This document shows, in pieces, positions 1 to 7,310 of a stretch of 9,003 nt of DNA. The stretch's first letter is position 1. Every line of letters begins with the position of its first letter. The DNA comes from an uncultured Clostridia bacterium (GTDB lineage Bacteria > Bacillota_A > Clostridia > Oscillospirales > Oscillospiraceae), in contig CAMVGI010000034.1 of NCBI GenBank assembly GCA_947166955.1, positions 1 through 9,003 of the forward strand, given 5' to 3'. The notes below the pieces were generated by a model. The model searched no databases, was not told the DNA's origin, and was given only the letters and a program-made list of their open reading frames with translations. The translations under genes and the position numbers were made by a program.

Positions 1-1427
1 CATCCAATCGGAGCGGTGGTGGCATCGTCGCCTCTGGCAACCACCTTGACGACAACCGCAAAGCTTCCCGGAGTGTCCAGAGCAACCGGAGCGTCCAGTT
101 CGACCGTATACCAGCCGGGGTAGGTCGCGGCTATCTGCCCGTCTATTGCTTCATCGGTAAACTGATAGCTGTTCAGATTACCGAACGACGGAATGATATC
201 GACCTGCGCCGTCAACAGATCGGCGGGCAGAAAGACACGCACCGCCTTGACGCTTTCGCCCGGATTGCTGATTGGAAATACCTTGACGTACTGACTTTCC
301 TTACTGCCATTGTAGTAGCGGCTTGCGCCTTCAAACCTATAGTCGGTCTCGTAAATCACGTCTGCGTCGCTGCTGGGTTTCGCCCCGTCAAAGGCAAAGC
401 AGCTGCAGGGGAATTTGGTATCCTCGTATGAGATCCAGAAATAACCGTTGTTTCCCCAACTTGTGCCCCAACTGTTTTTGACGAGCCATGCCCCGTTGCC
501 CGACGGTCGGTTGCTATCCACAAAATTCGTTCTGGGATAGTTGTCGTCCCAGCCCACGATCAGAACAAGATGATTTGTGCCGTCCGCACCGCCGTTATAG
601 TAATAAGCGGCGTTCGCCGCGCAAAAGTACTGCGTGTCACCAGAAGTGGCGTTTGCCGCGGTGGTACCGCCCGAATGGTACATGGATGCGCCAACCGCGC
701 CGTATGTGCTAACGGCCGATTTGATGATGGCACGCTGCTCCACGGTCGCCTTATTGTGATCTGTGAGGAAGAGAATATTCTGCACTGACCAGCTTTTCAG
801 TTTGCTTTCGGTAATCGCTGGATCTCTATAGCTGTTGCCTATCTCCGGGACATACTGGTCATCATATTCGTCGACCGTGCCGCTCATGGCGGTGCCGCGC
901 ATCAGATAAGCCGCTGAAATATAGCGGTTTCCTCCGTCGAAAGTATTACGAAAGCCCTGATTGGCGTTGACAGTCGCGCCATGATATGTATAGGAGCTGG
1001 TGGCGTAGGCCATGTGGAGTTCGGAGAAGTTCTGTTCACCCTTGCTGTTCAGCTTCATGTTTGCTTCCAGTGCGGCAATGGAACCGAACGCCCAGCAAAG
1101 GCCGTTGGAACCTTGATTCTTTACCGGGGTCTGATAAGCGCGCATGTCCAGAGACTCGGCATCGGCGGATGAGCCGCGATCCTGTTCCCAGCACGGTCCA
1201 AGCGCCTCCTCAACGCTCGGGTATTCCAACTCGTAGAGTTCCGGCACCAGGCCCGGAACAAATTCGGGAACGTCGTCTTCGACCTCCACGGCCATCGGAG
1301 CATCGACCGGCTCCTCCACGGTCGGAAGGATAGGCGGCTCCGAGTCATCGGCCGCGCGCACAGTGACCGTATTCAGGCTCAGGATCATACTGAGCGCCAA
1401 AAGCGTGCTCAACAGTTTCTTTTTCAT
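1..1427 (-). CDS. Secreted papain-family (C1) cysteine protease with lectin-like domain, 3' end outside window
   Basis: The frame is open from ATG 1427 to the window edge, giving the first 475 residues. Residues 1-25 form a signal peptide (three Lys, hydrophobic core, VRA before ADD), so the protein is exported. Residues about 26-92 look like a short acidic pro-segment. The C1 peptidase domain spans about 93-345. All four expected active-site positions are visible: Gln105 in KNQG, nucleophile Cys111 in GLCWAFG, His286 in TNHLVLIVGWDD and Asn318 in KNSWG. The usual CGSC before the nucleophile is NGLC, so one conserved disulfide cysteine is absent. From about 355 the sequence fits the lectin-like domain that follows C1 domains in clostridial surface proteases such as Cwp84. 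The start is supported by AAGGAG seven bases upstream. The gene lies 78 bp after the LRR/CHAP gene and is probably co-transcribed with it. A role in maturing surface proteins is inference; any C-terminal anchor would lie beyond the window. Confidence 0.93.
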   Translation of the reverse strand, partial: MKKKLLSTLLALSMILSLNTVTVRAADDSEPPILPTVEEPVDAPMAVEVEDDVPEFVPGLVPELYELEYPSVEEALGPCWEQDRGSSADAESLDMRAYQTPVKNQGSNGLCWAFGSIAALEANMKLNSKGEQNFSELHMAYATSSYTYHGATVNANQGFRNTFDGGNRYISAAYLMRGTAMSGTVDEYDDQYVPEIGNSYRDPAITESKLKSWSVQNILFLTDHNKATVEQRAIIKSAVSTYGAVGASMYHSGGTTAANATSGDTQYFCAANAAYYYNGGADGTNHLVLIVGWDDNYPRTNFVDSNRPSGNGAWLVKNSWGTSWGNNGYFWISYEDTKFPCSCFAFDGAKPSSDADVIYETDYRFEGASRYYNGSKESQYVKVFPISNPGESVKAVRVFLPADLLTAQVDIIPSFGNLNSYQFTDEAIDGQIAATYPGWYTVELDAPVALDTPGSFAVVVKVVARGDDATTAPIG

Positions 1428-1434
1428 GGTTTGG

Positions 1435-1440
1435 CTCCTT
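1435..1440 (-). promoter_or_regulatory. Ribosome binding site of the C1 protease gene
   Basis: On the minus strand AAGGAG ends seven bases before ATG 1427. This fixes the start of the protease, because the signal peptide begins exactly there. Confidence 0.85.
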
Positions 1441-1505
1441 ATATTCCGCATTTTATCTACAAAACAGGCGTTGCGTCTTGACAGCGCGGCAATGCGCCGT
1501 TCCCG

Positions 1506-1724
1506 CTACGGAGCGGAAAAAGCGATCTCTTCGCTCGCGCAAAGCGGAGCAGATGTCTCTGCGTCAAGCAAAAAAACCTTTGCGCTCATTTTTTGGATAT
1601 CATGGAACGCGGAATCATATGCGAAAAACACGTTTTTCAAAGCGGCGGTCCCATGCTCGGCGGCGACCAAGATCACCTTGAATTCGATCATCTTACCGTC
1701 CTCGTAAACCGCAATCATCAATTT
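1506..1724 (-). other. C-terminal module shared with the transglutaminase-like protein (copy 1)
   Basis: Residues 1193-1264 of the LRR/CHAP protein run from AVYEDGKM to AKVFLLDAETSAPL. The transglutaminase-like protein ends with the same anchors in the same order. I cannot name the family. Similar endings are familiar in clostridial secreted proteins, where they follow adhesive or enzymatic domains. Confidence 0.6.
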
Positions 1725-4700
1725 AACGGAGGAGTTGTCTCCCGGTAGTCCGCCAGCCACTATTTCCATATTGATCGTTTCGCCGTCGATTGTGCAGCTT
1801 CGGCATTCAATGGTCGTCTCTTCGGCGGCATCGCCGGTAAAGCACCACTGCGTCAGCTCCTCGTCCGCACCGAGCGCGGAGCCGCTCTCGCCATCTGCAG
1901 ACCATGCCTCGCGGAAGGTCTCTCCGCCGTCGGAATAGACCGTCAGCGTATCCGTTTCATCGACGCCGCCGATGTTTGCCTGAATCACGGTATCCGCCTC
2001 GATCGGGACATTTTCAAAGCTCCGCGTTTCCACCACGCTGCCCTCTTCGTCCACAAGCGACGAGCTCATACTCATTTCGCCGCTGTCGGTCCCGTAAACG
2101 GCGATATCCACGTCATAATCGCCGTACAGCGTAATGTCGATGCTCTCGTTCTGGCGATTCACCTCCATGTAACCGAAGCTCGCCTCCAAAACGCCAGCCG
2201 CGCTGTCTAGCATCTCGCCGTTGTAGGTCACAACCGCCTCGACCGGGCAGGCAAGGTGGAGCTTTTTCATCAAACGCTGCGCTTCCTCATTATACGCGAC
2301 GGAGTCCGCCGCCTTTGACCAATTTGGATGCGCGATGCCGTCTATGGACACGCCTTGGCTCTCCCCCCCATTTCTGGGCCACCGCCCACAATTTGAGAAG
2401 TTCTTTTCGCAAATGTCGCTTGCGTGCACTCCGCAATCCGCTTTTGATGCACATACCGTACCGTTTGCCGTATAGGAGCGATGCCAGTTACCATGCACCA
2501 CATAAATATACTTACTATCCGTTCCGCATACAATGCCTACGTGCTGGTTGTTAAAGTGTACAATATCGCCTACCTGCGCCTCAGTAAACGGGGCGCTTCT
2601 GTAATGCTCCGTACCGGTTTTTTCGTAGAACTTATCGCCATAGCCCCAACTCTTTCCTGTGTAAACAGCGTTGACCGCGCCGACACGCTCCGCGCAGATC
2701 TTTATGAATTGCGCGCACCAGCCACCGGCGCTTACGCTACTGCTACTGACGCCCGCTTTCTGAACAAACTCCGCGCGGTTGCACCCGATGAAGGTAAACG
2801 CCTCCTCCACGACCAGCGCCGCGATCTGCTCCCCCGTCAGGCCCGCACAAACATTGCAGGACGTGGACGCCGCCACACCGCCATAGGTGATCGTGGCCGT
2901 GACGGTCGCCGCCCCGGTGCCGACCGAGCGGATCACGACGGAGCCGGTGCCGTAGTTCTTCATCGTCGTTGAAAGCTCGTCCACGCTGATCACGCTGGGG
3001 TTTGACGAAGTGACCTGCACGACCGGTGTCGAGGAGCGGTTGGCGGACATCGGGCGATAGTTAAAATAAAGCGTGGCCGCGCTCTCGCCTTTCATTTGAA
3101 GCGCAGGCGCGTCGAAGTAGATCTCCACGTAAGGCGTAACCGTCAGGTCATAAGAAACGCTCCTCTCCTGCCCATCCTTGGCCGCGCGGCAGGTAATCCG
3201 GGTCGTTCCGTCCCTGTGTGTTGTAACATAGCCCCCGTTGTCCACCGTCGCGACCGCTGGGTTGGAGGACTCCCATTCCAGCGCGGCGCCGCTGGCGGAA
3301 ACGGTCGGTGAAAGTCGCATAGAGCTCATCACGGAAAGCGTCCCCGAATAGGACGGAAGCGAGATTTTCAACTCCCGCGTGCCGGCGGTGAAAAAGGCCC
3401 AGTCATTCCTTCCGACGGCGGGATTGGTCGAGCCGTCGGCAAAGCGGATGAAGCCCTCGGGAATCGTAACGTAATACTCGATTCCGTAATCAAGCTTGCT
3501 TTTCGCGCCCTCCAGCCGGATCGCGGAATACGGCGAGCCGGAGCCCCACAGCAAAACTTGGTTGCTTGTGCCCGGATTCGCGGCGCTCTCCTGCGCTTCA
3601 AACACCTTGCGGCCGTCCGCCGCCCGGTAAATGCAGAGGGTCCCCTTGCTGAAATCCAGCGAAGCGCGGTTGCCCGCCGCAGCTTCTATCGTCTTGTTGA
3701 AAAAGACGCGCGGCTTTCCGTCCGCAAAGTTGACCGGGCTCGTCCCGTTTTCCGGCGCGTCGAGATTGAGTACGCTTTGGTGAGCTGGATAAAGCGAAGT
3801 AATCCTCGTGCCCACTGCGTCCGTGATCGCGGTCGCTTTCCCGCCGTTTTCCCCGAAAACGGCGCGTACGACGGCGTATCCCACAACATTTACGGATTCA
3901 TCCAGCGCGGCAATCAAAGCGTAGGTGGTCTTCCCGAGCTGCTCCTGATACACAGGCTGGGTAAGCGATGAGGAGAGCGGGAGCCCCGTTGAAGCAAGCG
4001 AGTTCTCCGAGCGTTTCCACACCCGTTCCATCATCGCAAGATCAGAATTGATCTGCTCGTTTGAGGGGATCTTGTCATACCAGTCCGCAATACGCACCTG
4101 ACAAACGGTCGCCGGCCCGTTTGCCGTACATCTGATGCGCAGTCCGCCGACCGCACCCTCGTTTAGCTCCACAATCCTTCCGCCGGGGGAATAGGAATAG
4201 GAAATGTTTGACAGCTCCAAATCACTTGAAAGAACGATCGTGTTATTGACCGCCTGACTGTTGTAGTGGATTGTTGCATTGTTCAGAATCGCTTTGTCTG
4301 CAGAGCCGAGACAATCTATTTGTCTCCACTGCGTTTCGTTTCCTCTGAAATACACATCCCGCAAACCAGTGCAGCCCGCAAAAGCGCCGTCGTTGATCAT
4401 ATATACAGAGCTGCCGAGCTCCAATTGCCGTAGCCCGGAGCAGTTTTTAAGAAAGTCATTGGAAATAATGCCAGACTTTCCTCCGATTTTGGCTATGTAC
4501 AAATTGGCACAGTCCGCGAATGCACCCGTACCGCAATCGCCGTTGCATACGACGCTTTCCATGCTGTCGCAGTGCTGGAAAGCATAGGAGCCAAGCAACT
4601 CAACGCTTTCCGGAATAACGACTTCCGTTAAGCTGGTGCAATAGAAAAACGCCGCAGAATCGATTTGTGTAACGCTCCGAGGAATAGTTACGCTAGTCAG

Positions 4701-5300
4701 GCTTTCGCATCCCGAATACGCAAAGGCCCCAATTCTGGTCACACTGTCGGGAAGTACCACGCTTTCTATTTTTGTACCGGAAAATGCACAGTCACCAATC
4801 TCGGTCACGCCGTTTGGAATCGTTATGCTTTCCAGTCCGCAATCTCCAAATGCAGATCCCTCTATTTTCGTTATGCCACTGGGAAGTTCAACGCTTTTGA
4901 GATCATGGCACTTATAGAAAGCACTTTCGCCGATGCTTATTACGCTCTCCGGGATGTCCACGTCTTTAATCCATCCAAACAGCCCAAACGAGGCTGTGCC
5001 TATGTGCGTCACACCGTTTTCGATTACCACTCGAGTCACTTTGATCTCATTCTCTGCTGCTCCGCTATACCTGTACTTCGCCCAAGGTACGTCGTCAAAC
5101 CCATAATCTGCCATCTTTCCCGTACCGCTAACGGTCAGCGTGCCCGCACTGTCCAGCGTCCATGCAACATTCTTCCCCTCGTTCACATTTGGGTCGCCGC
5201 AATAGCCGCTTGCCACGATATCCGCCGCGAATGCCGTGGCGGGCAGCAGGCTCGCGCACAATACCAACGCCAAAATAACACTCAACATACGCTTCATCAT
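1506..5300 (-). CDS. Secreted multidomain surface protein: BspA-like LRRs, Ig-like domains and CHAP amidase/peptidase domain
   Basis: This 1264-residue protein has a signal peptide at 1-25 (ending ATAFA). Residues 27-90 are the Trp/Gly-rich segment (WTLDSAGTLTVSGTG) that often precedes BspA-like repeats. LRR_5-type repeats of 22-23 residues fill 91-315. Residues about 345-495 are unrecognised. About 500-640 resembles an SbsA/Big5-type Ig domain, and two Big2-like domains follow (about 643-722 and 725-817). A CHAP domain lies at about 850-945 with Cys862 (GGWCAQF), His920 (NQHVGIV) and probable third residue Asn938. CHAP domains hydrolyse peptidoglycan amide bonds, so a wall-hydrolase role is likely; the LRRs may bind host or cell-surface ligands. 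Residues about 1015-1115 are a beta-rich module starting ACPVEAVVTYNGE, and 1193-1264 match the C terminus of the transglutaminase-like neighbour. AGGAGG lies nine bases upstream; ATG 5297 is a possible alternative start. There is no SLH, LPXTG or membrane anchor, so attachment must be noncovalent or the protein is released. Confidence 0.93.
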   Translation of the reverse strand: MMKRMLSVILALVLCASLLPATAFAADIVASGYCGDPNVNEGKNVAWTLDSAGTLTVSGTGKMADYGFDDVPWAKYRYSGAAENEIKVTRVVIENGVTHIGTASFGLFGWIKDVDIPESVISIGESAFYKCHDLKSVELPSGITKIEGSAFGDCGLESITIPNGVTEIGDCAFSGTKIESVVLPDSVTRIGAFAYSGCESLTSVTIPRSVTQIDSAAFFYCTSLTEVVIPESVELLGSYAFQHCDSMESVVCNGDCGTGAFADCANLYIAKIGGKSGIISNDFLKNCSGLRQLELGSSVYMINDGAFAGCTGLRDVYFRGNETQWRQIDCLGSADKAILNNATIHYNSQAVNNTIVLSSDLELSNISYSYSPGGRIVELNEGAVGGLRIRCTANGPATVCQVRIADWYDKIPSNEQINSDLAMMERVWKRSENSLASTGLPLSSSLTQPVYQEQLGKTTYALIAALDESVNVVGYAVVRAVFGENGGKATAITDAVGTRITSLYPAHQSVLNLDAPENGTSPVNFADGKPRVFFNKTIEAAAGNRASLDFSKGTLCIYRAADGRKVFEAQESAANPGTSNQVLLWGSGSPYSAIRLEGAKSKLDYGIEYYVTIPEGFIRFADGSTNPAVGRNDWAFFTAGTRELKISLPSYSGTLSVMSSMRLSPTVSASGAALEWESSNPAVATVDNGGYVTTHRDGTTRITCRAAKDGQERSVSYDLTVTPYVEIYFDAPALQMKGESAATLYFNYRPMSANRSSTPVVQVTSSNPSVISVDELSTTMKNYGTGSVVIRSVGTGAATVTATITYGGVAASTSCNVCAGLTGEQIAALVVEEAFTFIGCNRAEFVQKAGVSSSSVSAGGWCAQFIKICAERVGAVNAVYTGKSWGYGDKFYEKTGTEHYRSAPFTEAQVGDIVHFNNQHVGIVCGTDSKYIYVVHGNWHRSYTANGTVCASKADCGVHASDICEKNFSNCGRWPRNGGESQGVSIDGIAHPNWSKAADSVAYNEEAQRLMKKLHLACPVEAVVTYNGEMLDSAAGVLEASFGYMEVNRQNESIDITLYGDYDVDIAVYGTDSGEMSMSSSLVDEEGSVVETRSFENVPIEADTVIQANIGGVDETDTLTVYSDGGETFREAWSADGESGSALGADEELTQWCFTGDAAEETTIECRSCTIDGETINMEIVAGGLPGDNSSVKLMIAVYEDGKMIEFKVILVAAEHGTAALKNVFFAYDSAFHDIQKMSAKVFLLDAETSAPLCASEEIAFSAP
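2466..2753 (-). other. CHAP catalytic domain within the LRR/CHAP protein
   Basis: Residues about 850-945 show the CHAP order: nucleophile Cys862 after GGW, a GDIVHF strand, His920 in QHVGIV, then YIYVVHGN with Asn938 as the likely third catalytic residue. The TGKSWGYGDK segment between Cys and His is also typical. CHAP domains act as amidases or endopeptidases on peptidoglycan; which bond this one cuts cannot be read from sequence. Confidence 0.85.
4356..5030 (-). repeat. BspA-type leucine-rich repeats, about ten units
   Basis: Residues 91-315 of the LRR/CHAP protein fall into units of 22-23 residues starting at 91, 114, 137, 159, 181, 204, 227, 250, 270 and 293. The pattern is V-x-I-P-x-S-V-T-x-I-G-x-x-A-F-x-x-C-x-x-L-x-S. 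The units from 114 to 249 are regular. The unit at 250 is shortened and the last two are diverged (GG or GSS in place of P-x-S). This is the LRR_5 family pattern of BspA-like adhesins. Confidence 0.9.
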
Positions 5301-5309
5301 TGCAACGAT

Positions 5310-5315
5310 CCTCCT
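5310..5315 (-). promoter_or_regulatory. Ribosome binding site of the LRR/CHAP gene
   Basis: On the minus strand AGGAGG sits nine bases before ATG 5300 and twelve before the adjacent in-frame ATG 5297. The spacing favours the first ATG, but either could be used, with a one-residue difference in the signal peptide. Confidence 0.8.
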
Positions 5316-5352
5316 CGTCGTTTTCTCGCCTCAATTTTAAGCTTTTGCCGCT

Positions 5353-5544
5353 TTACCCCGCCGTCAGATTGAACACCAGCGGCATGGATAGCGGCGCTCC
5401 GCTTGCGGAGTCAATCACAAATATCTTGACCGCATCCGCATCGCCGGGGTCGACAAGTGATATCCAGCCGTCCCCGTCAATGGAGCGGTAGAAAATGCCC
5501 AGCATTTTGCCACTGGCGCTGTAATTTGCCTGACACACATAAAA
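5353..5544 (-). other. C-terminal module shared with the LRR/CHAP protein (copy 2)
   Basis: Residues 537-599 of the transglutaminase-like protein contain ANYSASGKM followed by AVKIFVIDSASGAPL. They align with AVYEDGKM and AKVFLLDAETSAPL of the neighbouring protein. The common pattern is Y-x(2,3)-G-K-M ... K-[VI]-F-[LV]-[LI]-D-x(4)-A-P-L. Confidence 0.6.
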
Positions 5545-7152
5545 CGGCGGCAGATCCGTGCTTTTCTCAAACCTTACATACTCGCCGGCGATCCTGCTTT
5601 TATCTTCAAGCACCCCGGAATAGCAGCACAACTGCCCCGCCATCGTATTGGCCGTTTTATACAGGCTGATATACCAAAACTCCTTGATGTCATATTTATA
5701 CACGTCGTACACGATTGGCACGTTATATCCGGTATGCCATGCAATCTGAAGTCCATAAGTCGAGTCGGCACCCAAGCCAACATAGGATATAGTAGGCGTT
5801 TCTTTTGTCAAATCTGCCGCATAGATATCGCCTCTGCGCATGCGCACGTAGAGATCGCCACTTTTCCTATCCAGCGCCGTGGCGGACAGAACGAGAGGCG
5901 CCCCCTCGTATCCGTCGTCGTACAGAGAGGCTGTTTTTTCTGCCGCCGCAAAGTTGTTTCCGAGCGCGTAGCGCTTGAGCGACTCGTCCGTTCTCGCGTT
6001 ATCCGCCGCATTGTCCACGCACAAATAGAGCTTTCCGTTGTAAAAATGCACCGGCGTCACGGAATTCTTCAAATCCTCGCTGAGCGGATAGGAATCGCTG
6101 CCGGTCGTAAAATCGCCGCAGGTACGCCAATCGTGGTGCTTGTGATTTTCATCGCCGATCTCACTGTCGCTGAGCAGCAGATTATCCCGGAGCAGCGAGC
6201 CGGGGACGTCGCCGATATCATTCCAAATCGGGTCGTCCCATGTGGCGTCGACATGATACCATGTCCCGCCCAACAGCACCATGTTCCACGCGTGTTTCAT
6301 TTCGCTGCTGTTGGTATAGAAGCTTGTAATTCCCGCGCGCGCCATCAGCGCGTTGAACGCCAGCGCGTACCCCTGACAGACCGCTTTCCTGTTGACAAAG
6401 GCGCCATAGGGCGTGTAAACCGTCTCGTCCCGCGTATAAGTCGTGCCGCCCGCCGTCGTGTAGTCCGCGCAACTGTTGTTCACATAGGGGTCATAGAAGC
6501 AATTCGCCGTGATCCAGTCATGCGCGGCGACAATGTATTCCAGCTCGGACATGCCGTTGCCGCGAATCTCGCTCGTGTCGTGCGAGCCGAAGCATTCGTC
6601 AAGCGCCCGTTCGAACGCCATGCCAAATCTGTCGCGCGGCATTTCCTCTTTCGTGAAAAAGAGCGGGCGGAAAAGAACGGTCATCGTCCCGTTTTTGTAG
6701 CTCACATTCGATTCGGCATAACCCGTTTTTGCAAAAAACAGCGCCTCCGGGTATTCATAGATCGTATTGTAATACGCGGTCTGCATAAACGCCCACACCG
6801 GAACATACTCATCGTTCACGTACAGGTAGTAAGAAAGTTCCCCGGGGTTGCTGGTAGACGACTCTGTTTTCCCTTTAAAGCGCAGCGTAAGGGTGTTTCC
6901 GCCGTTTTCGTACAGGCTGATCAGTCCGATCCGCAGTGCCTCCTTTGCCTCCACATAGGTAAGGATCCTGCCAGATCCGTCCGCCTGGTTTGTCTCGGAA
7001 CGTGGCATATAGCGCGTCGCGTCCAAATTGGGGAACTCCTCGTACGCGCTGTGAACCTCGCCTGTATCCTCATCATCCGCCCATACAGAAACACTGAGCA
7101 GCGGCAGCAACGCTGCCGCAAAAAGCAATATAAGCCTAAATCTCGTTTTCAT
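5353..7152 (-). CDS. Secreted transglutaminase-like protein
   Basis: This is a complete 599-residue protein. The signal peptide is at 1-25 (two Arg, a Leu/Ala core, VWA before DD). The transglutaminase-like core spans about 200-310. Its triad is intact: Cys259 in KAVCQGYALAF, His287 in MKHAWN and Asp302 in WYHVDATWDDP. Bacterial members of this superfamily may act as proteases or as amide cross-linking enzymes, and the motif does not distinguish these. Residues 26-200 are unrecognised. Residues about 365-530 contain recurring aromatic beta strands (VHFYNGKLYLCVD, SGDLYVRMRRGDIYAADL) that suggest a propeller-like or beta-sandwich fold. The last 60 residues (GKM ... VKIFVIDSASGAPL) share a motif module with the C terminus of the next gene. 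The start is supported by AGGAGG four bases upstream. The LRR/CHAP gene begins 52 bp downstream on the same strand, so the two are probably co-transcribed. A role in modifying or trimming surface proteins is inferred. Confidence 0.93.
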   Translation of the reverse strand: MKTRFRLILLFAAALLPLLSVSVWADDEDTGEVHSAYEEFPNLDATRYMPRSETNQADGSGRILTYVEAKEALRIGLISLYENGGNTLTLRFKGKTESSTSNPGELSYYLYVNDEYVPVWAFMQTAYYNTIYEYPEALFFAKTGYAESNVSYKNGTMTVLFRPLFFTKEEMPRDRFGMAFERALDECFGSHDTSEIRGNGMSELEYIVAAHDWITANCFYDPYVNNSCADYTTAGGTTYTRDETVYTPYGAFVNRKAVCQGYALAFNALMARAGITSFYTNSSEMKHAWNMVLLGGTWYHVDATWDDPIWNDIGDVPGSLLRDNLLLSDSEIGDENHKHHDWRTCGDFTTGSDSYPLSEDLKNSVTPVHFYNGKLYLCVDNAADNARTDESLKRYALGNNFAAAEKTASLYDDGYEGAPLVLSATALDRKSGDLYVRMRRGDIYAADLTKETPTISYVGLGADSTYGLQIAWHTGYNVPIVYDVYKYDIKEFWYISLYKTANTMAGQLCCYSGVLEDKSRIAGEYVRFEKSTDLPPFYVCQANYSASGKMLGIFYRSIDGDGWISLVDPGDADAVKIFVIDSASGAPLSMPLVFNLTAG

Positions 7153-7156
7153 GCTT

Positions 7157-7162
7157 CCTCCT
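7157..7162 (-). promoter_or_regulatory. Ribosome binding site of the transglutaminase-like gene
   Basis: On the minus strand GAGGAGGAAGC directly precedes ATG 7152, with AGGAGG four bases from the start codon. The spacing is short but the match to the anti-Shine-Dalgarno is full. Confidence 0.8.
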
Positions 7163-7229
7163 CTTGTACCACAATTGCTCCAATGTTTGTTTCAATCGCA
7201 CGAGTGGTTTCCTGCGGTTCAAACAAGCC

Positions 7230-7279
7230 CCGAGGCAGGAGGGGCAGGGCGGAACTCCGTTCTTCCCTGCCCCTCTCGG
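7230..7279 (-). terminator. Strong hairpin after the SLH gene, probable transcription terminator
   Basis: The arms 7239-7249 and 7265-7275 pair perfectly over 11 bp (GAGGGGCAGGG with its complement). Inside, a 2x2 internal loop leads to a further 4 bp stem (7252-7255 with 7259-7262) closed by a three-base loop. Outside, 7230-7233 can pair with 7276-7279 across a bulge. The hairpin starts about 30 bp past the SLH stop codon. On the minus strand a T-rich TTGTTTG follows a few bases after the outer stem, which is weaker than a classical U tract. A terminator is the best reading; a processing or REP-like element is the alternative. Confidence 0.65.
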
Positions 7280-7310
7280 CTATACTTCGGTTTTAGCGAT
7301 TTGTTTCAGA

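Noticed and set aside
1467..1498. Possible hairpin between the LRR/CHAP and C1 protease genes
   Set aside because: The arms pair over only 8 bp with a two-base bulge and a 14-base loop, and the T-rich stretch after it is interrupted. It is too weak to call a terminator.
4665..5372. Plus-strand open frame of 235 codons over the LRR region
   Set aside because: It is antisense to well-formed leucine-rich repeats and the signal peptide, and its translation shows no domain.
7153..7229. Promoter for the transglutaminase-like gene
   Set aside because: TTGAAC and TTGAAA occur on the minus strand, but neither has a good TATAAT-like partner at 16-18 bases. A promoter may exist but I cannot support one.
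5734..7296. Long plus-strand open frame of 520 codons
   Set aside because: It lies antisense to the transglutaminase-like gene, which has a signal peptide, ribosome binding site and full catalytic triad. The antisense product is rich in Arg, Val and His with no recognisable domain, as expected from a G+C-rich complement.
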